Counted from the stretch's first letter, positions 24,537 through 34,497 are shown. The stretch: DNA of 64,000 bases from Cohnella xylanilytica (GCF_014212175.1 NZ_JACJVR010000011.1:1-64000); one strand, 5' to 3'. Numbers and translations: made by a program. The notes: a model not told the origin generated them from the sequence alone.

Positions 24537-26290
24537 CACTCCTCCCCTAGAATCATGTCCGCGAGCGTCTTGCCTTGAGGAATCATCGGGAACACGAGCT
24601 CGTCCTTCGCGATCACGAAGTCGATGAGCACCGGTCCGTCCGTCTCCAGCGCTTCCTGCCACACTCTCTCGGCTTCCGCCTTGTTCGAGGCGCGAAGCCC
24701 CTTGACGCCGTACGCTTCCGCCAGCTTGACGAAGTCCGGGCTGCCGGACAGGTCGATATGGCTGTAGCGGCTCTCGTAGATGAGCTCCTGCCATTGGCGG
24801 ATCATGCCGAGCGTCCGGTTGTTGAACACGACGATCTTCACCGGAATGTTATGGATCGCGCAGACGGCCAGCTCCTGCGAGCACATCTGCATGCCGCCGT
24901 CGCCGTTCACGGAGACGACGAGCCGGTTCGGGTTGCCGATCTGCGCTCCGATCGCGGACGGGAAGCCGAAGCCCATCGTGCCGAGCCCGCCGGAAGAGAG
25001 GAAGGTGCGCGGATGCTCGTAGCGGCCGTACTGGGCGGCCCACATCTGGTGCTGGCCGACGTCGGTCGTCACGATGGCGTCGCCCCCCGTCGTGCGGGCG
25101 ATCATCTCCATGACGTATTGGGGCTTCAGCTCCGTCTCGGAATCCCGGTACCGCAGCGGAACCTCATGCTTCATCCGCCGCACGTGATCCGCCCACGGAG
25201 CGGACTCTTCGATCCAATCCTCGATTTCCTCCAGCCGCTCCCGCAGCGCCTCGTTCAACGTCCGCAGCACCAAGGCCGCGTCCCCGGCGACGCCGATGGC
25301 GGTCGGCACCAGCTTGCCGATCTCGGCGGCGTCGATGTCGATATGGGCGATCCGCGCGCGGCGGGCGAAGCCGTCGAGCCGCATCGTCACCCGGTCGTCG
25401 AACCTCGCTCCGACGGAGACGAGAAGATCGCACTGCATCAGCGCCTGGTTGGCCGCGTACGTGCCGTGCATGCCCGGCATGCCGAGCCACAGCTCGTGCG
25501 AAGCCGGAACGCCGCCCAGACCGAGGAGCGTCGTCGTGACGGGAATCCCCGTCATCCCGATCAGCTCCGCGAGCTCGCCGGAAGCCCCCGAGGAGATGAC
25601 CCCGCCACCCGCGAGCAGCAGCGGCTTCCGCGACTCCAGAATGGCGTCCGCCAATTCCCGGACGTCCGCTTCCCGCGGCTCGGTCTCCGGCGCGTAGCCG
25701 GGCAGCTCGATCGTCTCCGGGTAGACGAACGGAACGATATCCGCCGAGACGTCCTTCGGGATGTCGACGAGAACCGGTCCTTTTCTCCCCGTATTCGCAA
25801 TGTAGAAGGCCTCGCGAATGGTCCGCGCCAGATCCTCCGCCCGCCGCACCAGGAAGCCGTGCTTCGTGATCGGCTGCGTGATGCCGATAATGTCGGCCTC
25901 CTGGAAAGAATCCGTGCCGATGAGCGACGTGGCGACGTTGCCCGTAATGACGACGAGCGGCACCGAATCCATATAGGCCGTCGCGATGCCGGTGACGAGA
26001 TTCGTCGCGCCCGGCCCCGAGGTCGCGAGGCAGACGCCGGTCTTGCCCGTCGAACGGGCGTAGCCGTCGGCCGCATGGATGGCTCCTTGTTCGTGCCGCG
26101 TCAGCAGGTGGCGGAAGTCGGGATTGCCGTGCATCGCGTCGTAAATATAGAGAACCGCCCCGCCCGGGTAGCCGAAGACGCACTCGACTCCTTCCAGCAG
26201 CAGGGTGCGCAGCAAAATCTCCGAACCCGATATCTCGTCCCGCTTAAGCATCCGCTCGCGGGCATCCGCGGACAATAATCCGTTCATCAT
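24536..26290 (-). CDS. ilvB: Acetolactate synthase large subunit
   Basis: A 584-residue thiamine-diphosphate enzyme. The TPP-binding regions are visible: GYPGGAVLYIYDAM with the catalytic glutamate in RHEQGAIHAADGYAR at the N-terminus, and the GDGGMQMCSQEL...NNRTLGM segment at the C-terminus. It condenses two pyruvates to acetolactate (or pyruvate plus 2-oxobutyrate) in valine, leucine and isoleucine synthesis. It begins with GGAGGAGG upstream. No T-box leader fits in the 128-base gap to the divergent gene, so control is probably at its promoter. Confidence 0.96.
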   Translation of the reverse strand: MMNGLLSADARERMLKRDEISGSEILLRTLLLEGVECVFGYPGGAVLYIYDAMHGNPDFRHLLTRHEQGAIHAADGYARSTGKTGVCLATSGPGATNLVTGIATAYMDSVPLVVITGNVATSLIGTDSFQEADIIGITQPITKHGFLVRRAEDLARTIREAFYIANTGRKGPVLVDIPKDVSADIVPFVYPETIELPGYAPETEPREADVRELADAILESRKPLLLAGGGVISSGASGELAELIGMTGIPVTTTLLGLGGVPASHELWLGMPGMHGTYAANQALMQCDLLVSVGARFDDRVTMRLDGFARRARIAHIDIDAAEIGKLVPTAIGVAGDAALVLRTLNEALRERLEEIEDWIEESAPWADHVRRMKHEVPLRYRDSETELKPQYVMEMIARTTGGDAIVTTDVGQHQMWAAQYGRYEHPRTFLSSGGLGTMGFGFPSAIGAQIGNPNRLVVSVNGDGGMQMCSQELAVCAIHNIPVKIVVFNNRTLGMIRQWQELIYESRYSHIDLSGSPDFVKLAEAYGVKGLRASNKAEAERVWQEALETDGPVLIDFVIAKDELVFPMIPQGKTLADMILGEE

Positions 26291-26375
26291 CCAAACCTCC
26301 TCCGGTAACGTAAAGAACGCTATAAACGTAACACGGAGCCGGCCGAAGGCACTCTACCCTTTCGGTTACTTTGGT

Positions 26376-26404
26376 AGTATACTTTTCGATAAAACGCGGT
26401 TGAA
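26376..26404 (-). promoter_or_regulatory. ilvBN promoter
   Basis: On the minus strand TTCAAC (26404-26399) and TATACT (26381-26376) are 17 bases apart. The -10 lies in the palindrome AGTATACT, which could also serve the divergent gene. Confidence 0.5.
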
Positions 26405-26418
26405 CCGAGGTAACGCCG

Positions 26419-28626
26419 ATGAGTCAGACGTTCGGGGATCGCATCTTCCGATGGATGGACGATCACTTCGTCGGACGCGAGTTCGAGCTGGAATACTTCC
26501 GGCAGCGGCTCGCGCAGCTCGACGAGAGAGACGAGAGAATTTTAAACGTATACGGAACGGCCGGCATGGGCAAAACCTATCTGCTCGAACGCTTCGCCCG
26601 GATCGCCGGCGAGCTCGGGGCGTTCTATGCCCGCGCGGACGTACGGGACGCTTTGAACCGGAGAGAGCGGCTGCTCTCCAGCCTGCTGGAGCAGATGGAG
26701 CCGACGCCGTCGACGCTTCCAATATCGTCGTCGCCGTCGCCGTCACTGTCGCTGTCGCCGCCGGAAGGCCTGCCGGCCTCCGCCCTCCAACTGCAGGAGA
26801 GATGCCTGCAAGCGCTGAACCGAATCGCGGAGGGGCGGCGCGTCGTTCTCGCCTTCGACGGCTACGAGGAGATCGGCGGTCTCGATCACTGGCTGCGGAC
26901 GTCGTTCCTGCCGGGCTTAAGCGGGAATGTGCTCGTCATGATCAGCGGCCGCTTCCCGCTGGAGGGGCCGTGGCGGCATACGCCCGCGTGGCGCAAGCTG
27001 ATCGTCCGTCTGCCTCTCGCGGAGCTGAGCTACGGGGATATCCGGACGTATCTGCGCCAATGGGGCGTCGACGACGAGAAGGAGGCCGACGCCGTCTGGC
27101 TTCGGACGATGGGCCATCCGCTGGCGCTGTCCCTGCTGACGCCTGACAACCGGGAGACCGCGAATGCAGCGAATGCCCCGAATGCAGCGAATGCCCCGAA
27201 TGCAGCGAATGCCCCGAATGCAGCGAATTCCGCGAATGCCGCGAATGCCGCGAGCGCTTCGGCCGCCGCTGCCGCCGGTCGACTCCGGCCCCCGAATGCC
27301 GCCGCCGCGGAGGAGGAGGACCCGCTGCAGGCGCTCCTGGACGACTGGCTGCGGGAGGCGCCCGACGACGAGCTGCGCCGCCTTCTCTTCGCCGCCTCGG
27401 CGGTGCGGACGTTCCATCAGGACCTCCTGTCCAAGCTGATGGGAGCGGAAGTTCCGTCTACGCTGTTCCAGCGGCTGACGGACCTGTCGTTCGTCTCCCG
27501 GACGGCCAACGGCTGGCAGCTGCAGGAGCTGGTGTGGGAGACGGTGAGGCGGCATTTCCGCGAGCGCATGCCGGACACGTACGCGGCGTACCGCGACCGG
27601 GCGGCGGAGCATTACCTGGCGAAGCTGGAGGAAGGGCTCGCGCAGGGAAGGGACATCGTCTGGGAGTTCGGCGAACTGCTCCGATACGCGGACAATCCCG
27701 TGCTGCGCGCGCATTACCGGCATGCGAGGACGTCCCGCAATTACCTGGAGCCGCTCGGCGAGGCGAATCTGGAAGAAGCGCAGGCCTACGTGAGACGGAG
27801 GCAGAAGCAGGAGGAATCGTGGAAGGTGCTCTGCTCGGATGCCGAATCCGGCGAGCTGTACCGGTTCGAGCTGTCCGCCGATCTCGGGAGAGCCCGGCTG
27901 AACCTGATCCCGCTCGGCGAGCTGGCGAAGACGGGGGAAGAATCGGTCCGGCTGCTGCGAAGCCCGGAAGGACGGGTCGTCGGCCTGTTCGCGATCGTTC
28001 CGGTGAACGGGAGGACGTACGATTGGCTGTCCAAGTCCCCCGTCTCCCGGGCCTACATCGCCTCGCTAAGCGCGGAGGAACGCAGCCGGATCCGGACCTC
28101 ATCCTCGGATACGGAGATTCGCTTCGTCTACGTGCTCGACGTGGAGAGCCTGGAGAGGGAAGAGCTGCGCTCCGACATCGTTCACGCGCTGCTCGAGCCG
28201 ATACTGGCCGGACGGCTGCTGATCGAGTCGCCTCCTCCGCACGATTATTACCGTCTGGGGAAAACGAGTCTCGGCTTCGAGCCGCTGCCGGGCGCGGAGC
28301 ATGCGGATTACGGCGGGGACCGCCCGGCGACGACGTACGCGCTGGATACGAGAAGAGAGAAGCTCCGGGACCTGCTGCGCCGTATGGTCCGCGTTCCCGG
28401 CACGGCCGCCGCGCCGGCCCGCCCGAACGCGGTTCAAGGCCGGAACGAGCTGACGCCCAGGGAGCGGGAGGTGGCCGAGCTTCTGGTCCTCGGGCTGACG
28501 AACGCCGAGATCGCCGGCAAGATCTATGTCAGCGAAGCCGCCGTCAAGAAGCACGTCAACGCCATGCTGTCCAAGTACGGCTTGAAGAACCGCACGCAGC
28601 TGGCCAATCATCTTATCAACTCCTGA
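26419..28626 (+). CDS. LuxR-family regulator with an N-terminal ATPase domain
   Basis: A 735-residue transcription factor. An N-terminal nucleotide-binding domain has Walker A GTAGMGKT (about residues 46-53) and a FDGYEEIGG Walker-B-like segment. A middle region binds an unknown signal, and the C-terminal LuxR helix-turn-helix reads LTPREREVAELLVLGLTNAEIAGKIYVSEAAVKKHV. Unusually, a tandem repeat of 18 bases encoding NAANAP (residues about 249-272) follows the ATPase region, and a serine/proline-rich segment lies near residue 100. The divergent ilvB gene shares the promoter region, but no link is proved. Confidence 0.85.
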   Translation: MSQTFGDRIFRWMDDHFVGREFELEYFRQRLAQLDERDERILNVYGTAGMGKTYLLERFARIAGELGAFYARADVRDALNRRERLLSSLLEQMEPTPSTLPISSSPSPSLSLSPPEGLPASALQLQERCLQALNRIAEGRRVVLAFDGYEEIGGLDHWLRTSFLPGLSGNVLVMISGRFPLEGPWRHTPAWRKLIVRLPLAELSYGDIRTYLRQWGVDDEKEADAVWLRTMGHPLALSLLTPDNRETANAANAPNAANAPNAANAPNAANSANAANAASASAAAAAGRLRPPNAAAAEEEDPLQALLDDWLREAPDDELRRLLFAASAVRTFHQDLLSKLMGAEVPSTLFQRLTDLSFVSRTANGWQLQELVWETVRRHFRERMPDTYAAYRDRAAEHYLAKLEEGLAQGRDIVWEFGELLRYADNPVLRAHYRHARTSRNYLEPLGEANLEEAQAYVRRRQKQEESWKVLCSDAESGELYRFELSADLGRARLNLIPLGELAKTGEESVRLLRSPEGRVVGLFAIVPVNGRTYDWLSKSPVSRAYIASLSAEERSRIRTSSSDTEIRFVYVLDVESLEREELRSDIVHALLEPILAGRLLIESPPPHDYYRLGKTSLGFEPLPGAEHADYGGDRPATTYALDTRREKLRDLLRRMVRVPGTAAAPARPNAVQGRNELTPREREVAELLVLGLTNAEIAGKIYVSEAAVKKHVNAMLSKYGLKNRTQLANHLINS

Positions 28627-28648
28627 CCTGCGAGAGAGGGGCATACCC

Positions 28649-29326
28649 ATGAATGCCGATGATTTGAAAAGAATAGCGGCCGAGCGAGCGGTCGAATGGA
28701 TCGAAGACGGAATGACGGTCGGATTGGGAACCGGCTCGACGGCCTATTGGGCCATACGCCGGATCGGGGAGAGGGTGAAGGAGGGCTTGTCCATTCGCGC
28801 CGCGGCCAGCTCGGTTCGCTCGGAGCGGCTCGCCGAGGAGCTGGGCATCCCGCTCGTTCCGCTCGAAGCGATCGGCCGCTTCGACGTGACGATCGACGGG
28901 GCGGACGAGGTGGACGACCGCCTGAACCTCATCAAGGGAGGCGGCGGCGCCCTGCTCCGGGAGAAAGTGCTCGCGGACGCCAGCGACCGCTTCATCGTCA
29001 TCGTGGACGGGACGAAGCTGGTCGGCACGCTGGGCGCATTCCCGCTCCCGGTGGAGATCGTTCCGTTCGGAGCGAATCTGACGCTGAACCGGCTGAAGGA
29101 GCTCGGCGTAGACCCGATCGTCCGGGAGTCCGGCGGGGAACGCTACGTGACGGACAACGGCAACTGGATCGCCGACTGCCGGTTCGGGACGATCGACGAT
29201 CCGAAGAGCCTGACCGTCCGGCTGAACCAGATTCCCGGAGTCGTGGACAACGGCTTGTTCGTCGGCATGACGTGGGCGGTCGTGGCGGCCGGAAGCGACG
29301 GCGGCGTCAAGGTTCTGAAGCCGTAA
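28649..29326 (+). CDS. rpiA: Ribose-5-phosphate isomerase A
   Basis: A 225-residue enzyme of the pentose phosphate pathway that interconverts ribose-5-phosphate and ribulose-5-phosphate. The family motifs are present: GLGTGSTA (about residues 27-34), DGADEVDDRLNLIKGGGGALLREK with the catalytic aspartate and glutamate, and IVDGTKLVGTLG. It lies just after the LuxR-type gene with GAGAGAGGGG upstream of its ATG and is followed by a terminator. Confidence 0.95.
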   Translation: MNADDLKRIAAERAVEWIEDGMTVGLGTGSTAYWAIRRIGERVKEGLSIRAAASSVRSERLAEELGIPLVPLEAIGRFDVTIDGADEVDDRLNLIKGGGGALLREKVLADASDRFIVIVDGTKLVGTLGAFPLPVEIVPFGANLTLNRLKELGVDPIVRESGGERYVTDNGNWIADCRFGTIDDPKSLTVRLNQIPGVVDNGLFVGMTWAVVAAGSDGGVKVLKP

Positions 29327-29333
29327 CGGATAG

Positions 29334-29370
29334 AAGGCCGCGGGCGGCGGAAGGCGCCCCGGCCTTTTGT
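29334..29370 (+). terminator. rpiA terminator
   Basis: AAGGCC pairs with GGCCTT, with an inner GGGCG/CGCCC stem, followed by TTGTCC and further T. Confidence 0.7.
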
Positions 29371-29469
29371 CCTTTTTTGTCGAATTCGCTCGAAGATCGG
29401 GCTGACCGGAGTGAGGGAACCGTGTAAAATGGGGGAAGACGCTTATTCGAACGGAGCCCCCGATTCCCC

Positions 29470-32400
29470 ATGCCGATGCCATTGAGAACGCTTAAATCCA
29501 TCCTTCCGTCTTCGCTTCTGCTGCTCGTCGTCCTGCTCGTCTTCGCCTACTGGTTCTCCTTCAACCGGATAATCGCGTCCGACGCGCCGCGGGCGGAGAA
29601 GGGGGTCGTCGACCTGAGCGGCTGGAGCTGGACGGATCGGGGGATCGTTCCTCTGAACGGGCAATGGGAGTTCTACGGAGGCCAGCTGCTCGAGCCGGCG
29701 GACTTCGAGGACGGCACCGTAGAAGGCGAGATCGGAGCCGGGATCGGAGCCGGAGCCGGAGCCGGAGACGGCCGCCCCGTACGGACCGGGTACGCCGAGG
29801 TGCCGGGCCCTTGGGTCGCCGACGGCGAAGACGGGGACAAGAGCGAGAACGGGAAGTCCCCTTACGGCTATGGAACGTACCGGCTGCGGATTCGGCTGCC
29901 GGAGTCCGACTCTCATCGGATCTACGGGATCGTCGTCAACAATATCAAGACGTCCCACCGTCTGTTCGCCGACGGGGAGCCGATCGGCGAAGGCGGCGTC
30001 CCCGGCGAGAGCAAGGCGGAGACGAAGGCCGTCAACCTGCCGTACTCCCGCTTCTTCCAGCAGAACGGCGGAACCGCGGAGATCGTTATCCAGGTCGCCA
30101 ACTTCAGCTATGCCAAAGGCGGAATCACGCACCCCGTCTATCTCGGGGAACAAGCAAGGATCGTCTCCTACCGCGATTACTCGATCGCCCTCGACGCGAT
30201 CGTCGGCTTGGCCCTCTTCATCCTCGGCTGCTACTTCCTGGTCCTGTACCGGATGAGGCGGAGGGAGAAGCCCTGGCTCCTGTTCGGCCTCTCCTGCCTG
30301 GCCAATTCCGTCTACATCCTGACCCACGGAGACAAGCTGCTCGGACTGGCGTTCCCCGCTATTCCATACGAATGGTTTACGAAAACGCAGTTCCTCTCCG
30401 GCATTCTCTCGGAGTATTTCCTGCTTCGCTATACCCGGACCTCTTATTCCCGCCTGTCGCATAAGCGAATCGTGAGAGCGTTCGAATGGGAGCTCGCGGC
30501 CCGCTTCGCCGTCGTGCTGGCGGCGCCGGCCTCGGTCTATTCGAACGCGGACTGGGTCTATTATCTCCTCAGCTTCGCCCTGATGTTCTACGCGATGTAC
30601 GTCATGGTCGCCGGAGCCGTCCGCAAGCTGGAAGGAGCCGCCCTTATGGCGATCAGCGCCCTGTTCCTTTTCCTGATCAACATGGGCTCTTATCTGTACA
30701 ACGGCGGGGCGATGGAGGCTTACTTCATGCAGCCTCTGGCGTTCATGGGATTCATGTTCGCCCAGGTCGTCCTGCTCTCCAAGCGGTTCACGAACGCGTT
30801 CGCGACGGTGGAGCTGCTGTCCGAGAAGCTGAAGTCTCTCGACAAGCTGAAGGACGAGTTCCTGGCCAACACGTCCCACGAGCTGCGCACGCCCCTTCAC
30901 GGCATGATCAACATCGCCGAGTCGCTGCTCGGAGGAGCGGCCGGGAAGCTGTCGCCGGGCCAGGAGGAGAACTTGTCCCTCATCGTCGCGTCGGGCAAGC
31001 GGATGGCGAACCTGGTGAACGACATTCTGGACTTCTCGAAGCTCCGCAACGGGGAGATCGTTCTGCGGACGAGTCCGGTCGACGCGCGTCCGCTCGTGGG
31101 CGTCATCTTCGAGATGTTCCGCCATCTCGCCGGGAAGAAGCCGGTCCGGCTGGCGGATCGGCTTCCGGCCGACCTGCCTCCGGTGCTCGCCGACGAAGAC
31201 CGGCTCACGCAGATTCTGTTCAACCTGATCGGCAACGCGCTCAAGTTCACGAAGGAAGGGGAGGTCGCCGTCTTCGCGCACGAGAAGAACGGCGTCGTCA
31301 CGATCGGCGTGAAGGATACCGGCATCGGAATCGCGAAGGACCGGCAGGAAGCGATCTTCGACTCGTTCGAGCAGGCGGACAGCGGCATCGCCTCGGAATA
31401 CGGCGGAATGGGGATGGGGCTTAGCGTCACGAAGAGTCTGGTCGAGCTGCACGGAGGGCGAATCCGGGTCGAATCGGAGCCGGGAGCCGGGTCGGTCTTC
31501 TCGTTCACGCTCCCCGCGGCCGGGGGAGCGGCGGCTGCCGAAGCCGCGCGATCCGATCCCGGAGATATCGGGTTCGCGAAGCGGAAGGCCGTTCGGGCCG
31601 ACTCCGGATCGGCAGCGGCGGCCTCCGCGTCTCGGCACGAGCCGTCCGCGCCGAAGGGGCGGGGATCGGAATTCACGATCCTGATCGCGGACGACGACGC
31701 CGCCAACCGGCAGGTGCTGCTGAACCTGCTGACGCTGGAAGGCTATTCCGTCGTCGCCGCGGCGGACGGAGCCGAAGCGCTCCGCCGGTTGGACGAGCGG
31801 CGGCCGTTCGACCTGCTCGTCGTCGACCTGATGATGCCCGGCCTGTCGGGCTACGACGTCTGCCGGGCGGTTCGCGGGAGGTATTCGCTGTCCGAGCTGC
31901 CGGTGCTGATCTTGACCGCGCGCAACCGGGCGGAGGACATGATCGCCGGCTTCGCGGCGGGCGCGAACGACTTCCTCGGCAAGCCCGTCGAAGCGGAGGA
32001 GCTGCGGGCCCGGGTGCGGACGCTGCTCGGCATGAAGAAGTCGGCTGCCGACCTGATCCGGTCGGAGCTCGACTTCCTTCGGGCGCAGATCAAGCCGCAC
32101 TTCCTGTTCAACACGATCAACACCGTCATCTCGGTCAGCCACCGGAACGCGGAAGAAGCCCGGCAGCTGCTGACGAAGCTGGGTACGTTCCTTCGGGAGA
32201 GCTTCGACTTCGACAACGGGGAGCAGCGGGTTCCGCTGCATAGGGAGCTGGACCTCGTGCGCGCATATCTGTTCATCGAGCAGGCCCGGTTCGGCGAACG
32301 GCTCCGCGTGGAGTACGCCGTCGACGAGGAGGCGGACGCCGAGATTCCGCCGCTGATCCTGCAGCCGATCGTGGAGAACGCGGTCCGTCACGGCGTCACG

Positions 32401-32763
32401 AAGCGGCCCGAGGGCGGCACCGTCCGGATCGTCGCCCGCCGGGCCGAAGAAGGCGGCCTCGTGCTCGTCGTCGAGGACGACGGGCCCGGCATGGAAGCGG
32501 GCGCCTGGGCGGCGGCCTCGGCCGAATCGCGCATCGCCACGGGCGAATCGCTTATCGCCGCAGCCGAATCGCGCGCCGGCCGCCGCGGCTCGGACTCCGC
32601 GGACGCGCGGCAAGTCGCGGACGCGCGCTCCGCCGGCCGAACCCGCCAAGGGGTCGGGCTGGCCAACATCGACCGGCGCCTTCGGACCTTGTACGGAACC
32701 GGGCTCGACATCGCGAGCGCGCCGGGCGAAGGGACGCGGGTGACGATCCGCATCCCCGGCTGA
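29470..32763 (+). CDS. Hybrid sensor kinase with two kinase modules
   Basis: A 1097-residue membrane sensor. Order: one N-terminal transmembrane helix, a 7TMR-DISMED2-like extracellular domain (about 45-215), seven transmembrane helices (about 225-440), HisKA with H470 in NTSHELRTPLHG, an ATPase domain (about 570-690), a receiver domain with phospho-acceptor D786 in VVDLMMPG, and a second LytS-type histidine kinase core with H877 in IKPHFLFN, then its ATPase. Two independent kinase outputs in one protein are unusual but occur in Paenibacillaceae. A 45-residue alanine/serine/arginine-rich insert (about residues 1015-1060) splits the second ATP lid. No partner regulator gene is adjacent. Confidence 0.88.
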   Translation: MPMPLRTLKSILPSSLLLLVVLLVFAYWFSFNRIIASDAPRAEKGVVDLSGWSWTDRGIVPLNGQWEFYGGQLLEPADFEDGTVEGEIGAGIGAGAGAGDGRPVRTGYAEVPGPWVADGEDGDKSENGKSPYGYGTYRLRIRLPESDSHRIYGIVVNNIKTSHRLFADGEPIGEGGVPGESKAETKAVNLPYSRFFQQNGGTAEIVIQVANFSYAKGGITHPVYLGEQARIVSYRDYSIALDAIVGLALFILGCYFLVLYRMRRREKPWLLFGLSCLANSVYILTHGDKLLGLAFPAIPYEWFTKTQFLSGILSEYFLLRYTRTSYSRLSHKRIVRAFEWELAARFAVVLAAPASVYSNADWVYYLLSFALMFYAMYVMVAGAVRKLEGAALMAISALFLFLINMGSYLYNGGAMEAYFMQPLAFMGFMFAQVVLLSKRFTNAFATVELLSEKLKSLDKLKDEFLANTSHELRTPLHGMINIAESLLGGAAGKLSPGQEENLSLIVASGKRMANLVNDILDFSKLRNGEIVLRTSPVDARPLVGVIFEMFRHLAGKKPVRLADRLPADLPPVLADEDRLTQILFNLIGNALKFTKEGEVAVFAHEKNGVVTIGVKDTGIGIAKDRQEAIFDSFEQADSGIASEYGGMGMGLSVTKSLVELHGGRIRVESEPGAGSVFSFTLPAAGGAAAAEAARSDPGDIGFAKRKAVRADSGSAAAASASRHEPSAPKGRGSEFTILIADDDAANRQVLLNLLTLEGYSVVAAADGAEALRRLDERRPFDLLVVDLMMPGLSGYDVCRAVRGRYSLSELPVLILTARNRAEDMIAGFAAGANDFLGKPVEAEELRARVRTLLGMKKSAADLIRSELDFLRAQIKPHFLFNTINTVISVSHRNAEEARQLLTKLGTFLRESFDFDNGEQRVPLHRELDLVRAYLFIEQARFGERLRVEYAVDEEADAEIPPLILQPIVENAVRHGVTKRPEGGTVRIVARRAEEGGLVLVVEDDGPGMEAGAWAAASAESRIATGESLIAAAESRAGRRGSDSADARQVADARSAGRTRQGVGLANIDRRLRTLYGTGLDIASAPGEGTRVTIRIPG

Positions 32764-32768
32764 GCGCC

Positions 32769-33581
32769 TTACAGCGGCAAGTCCCGGCGGCGGAACGAGA
32801 CGATCGCGGCGGCGAACCCGGCGAGACCGATCAAGAGCAGCAGCGCCGCCTGCCATAAGACGTCGTCCCGGCCAAGGACGATCTCGCTCGGACGGAACAG
32901 CGAGAAGAGCGAGAAATACCGCAGCCAATCGATGCTTTCCCCGATTTTCCCCAGCAGGTCGAGGGAGAACATGCCGAACGTGATCGCGCCGGAGATGCCG
33001 AGCGCCCGCTTCTCGTCGTTCGACAGCGCGGAGACGAGGAAGGAGACGCCCGCGATCGCGAAGAACAGCAGGAACGCCATGACGTTGAGCAGGGCGAACC
33101 GGGAAGCGTCGAACTCGAACCGGTCGCCGATGAACCAGGCGTAGCCGAGAAATCCGGCGCCGGTCGTCACGGCCAAAATGAAGAAGAGACCGCACGTCAG
33201 GACGAGCGCCTGCGTGAAGGCGATCCGGCCGCGAGTCGTCGGCGTCGACAGCAGGTAGGCCATCGAGCCTTGATCGACGAGCTTGGCCATGAGCTGCGTC
33301 GACAGCATCAGGCTGAAGATCGAGAGCAGCAGCGGGAGGATTAGTCCGTAGTATTCGCCGGAGATGAACGACTCCATGCTGCCGAAGCCTCCCTGGAAGC
33401 CGAACGCGTTCGTGACGCCGGAGGGCAGCGCTTCGACCAGGTCGTTCAGCGCCTTGGAATTGTCGGCGATGCCGGGATACAGCCAAATCATGAACAAGAT
33501 ATAGAAGGCGGAACCGAAGGCGTAGTTGGAGAAGCCCTTCAGGTTAACCTTCAGCATCTGCCGGAATAGAGGAGCATTCAT
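32769..33581 (-). CDS. ABC exporter membrane subunit (ABC-2 type)
   Basis: A 270-residue integral membrane protein with six predicted helices: about residues 18-36, 75-95, 115-138, 155-178, 190-208 and 240-260. It forms the permease of the ATPase encoded upstream, whose gene overlaps it by four bases. It likely exports a lipid, peptide or antibiotic. The TetR regulator on the other side of the ATPase gene probably controls both. Confidence 0.85.
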   Translation of the reverse strand: MNAPLFRQMLKVNLKGFSNYAFGSAFYILFMIWLYPGIADNSKALNDLVEALPSGVTNAFGFQGGFGSMESFISGEYYGLILPLLLSIFSLMLSTQLMAKLVDQGSMAYLLSTPTTRGRIAFTQALVLTCGLFFILAVTTGAGFLGYAWFIGDRFEFDASRFALLNVMAFLLFFAIAGVSFLVSALSNDEKRALGISGAITFGMFSLDLLGKIGESIDWLRYFSLFSLFRPSEIVLGRDDVLWQAALLLLIGLAGFAAAIVSFRRRDLPL

Positions 33582-34468
33582 GGCCGATTCCCCTTCCTGT
33601 CGTAGAAATGCATGAACACGTCCTCCAGGTTCTGCGCGGCGACGTCCAGGCTGCGGACCGGATACTTCGCCGTCTCCCGGAGCCAGGAGTCGTAATCGCC
33701 CTGCACCGCGACGACGACCCGGCTGCCGTCCCGGCTCTCCGCCCGGATTCCCTCCGTCTCCGCGAACTTCTCCGCGTCGCCCGCGTGTTCGAAAATAATC
33801 TCGACCAGCTTCCTCTGCATCGACTGCAGCTCATGGATGTCGTTCACGGCGACGAGCCTGCCGTCCTTGATGATGGCGGCCCGGTCGCACGTGCGCTCGA
33901 TCTCGGGGAAGCTGTGGGAGGACATGAGGAACGTCGTCCCCTTCGCCTTCTCCTCGAGCACGAGCTCGATGAACGTCCTCTGCATAAGCGGATCGAGTCC
34001 GGACGTCGGCTCGTCGAGAAGAATGAGCTCGGGGTCGTGCATAAACGCGGCGACGATGCCGACCTTCTGCTTCATCCCCTTGGACATCTTCCGGATCGGC
34101 GTGTTCGCGTCGAACTGCAGGCGTTCGATCAGGCGCTCGCGCTTCGCCCGGCTGTCCTTCCGCTGCATGGAAGCGAGGAAGTCGAGGAACGCCCGGCCCG
34201 TCATCCCTTCGATGAACGCGATCTCCCCCGGCAAGTAGCCGACGAGCTTCTGAACTTCGCCTTGCTTCTCCCAGGCGTCCAGGCCGCCGATCGTCACGCG
34301 CCCCCGGTCCGGCTTCATGAAGCCCATGATGTGGCGGATCGTCGTCGACTTGCCCGCTCCGTTCGGGCCCAGGAAGCCGAATACCTCTCCCCGTTCCACC
34401 CGGAACGACACGTCCGAGATCCCTCTGCCATTGGAGAAAATCTTCGTCAGCCCATCGACGCTCAACAT
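33578..34468 (-). CDS. ABC transporter ATPase (BcrA-like)
   Basis: A 296-residue ATPase: Walker A GPNGAGKSTT, signature MSKGMKQKVGI, Walker B LILLDEPTSGLD. The C-terminal extension (about residues 215-296) is typical of drug/bacitracin-type exporters. The start is taken at ATG 34468, since AGGAGAGG lies some ten bases upstream; further upstream ATGs would run through the operator region. It overlaps the permease gene by four bases and is transcribed divergently from the TetR gene. Confidence 0.88.
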   Translation of the reverse strand: MLSVDGLTKIFSNGRGISDVSFRVERGEVFGFLGPNGAGKSTTIRHIMGFMKPDRGRVTIGGLDAWEKQGEVQKLVGYLPGEIAFIEGMTGRAFLDFLASMQRKDSRAKRERLIERLQFDANTPIRKMSKGMKQKVGIVAAFMHDPELILLDEPTSGLDPLMQRTFIELVLEEKAKGTTFLMSSHSFPEIERTCDRAAIIKDGRLVAVNDIHELQSMQRKLVEIIFEHAGDAEKFAETEGIRAESRDGSRVVVAVQGDYDSWLRETAKYPVRSLDVAAQNLEDVFMHFYDRKGNRP

Positions 34469-34497
34469 AGGTTCGGGCCACCTCTCCTGCATAGTTA

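Noticed and set aside
26291-26418. T-box leader for ilvBN
   Set aside because: Only 128 bases separate the divergent genes; no specifier or antiterminator structure is visible.
29443-33486. Very long antisense reading frames opposite the sensor kinase, U32, uvrA and pcrA genes
   Set aside because: They arise from high GC codon usage on the true strand, lack ribosome binding sites and have no family similarity.
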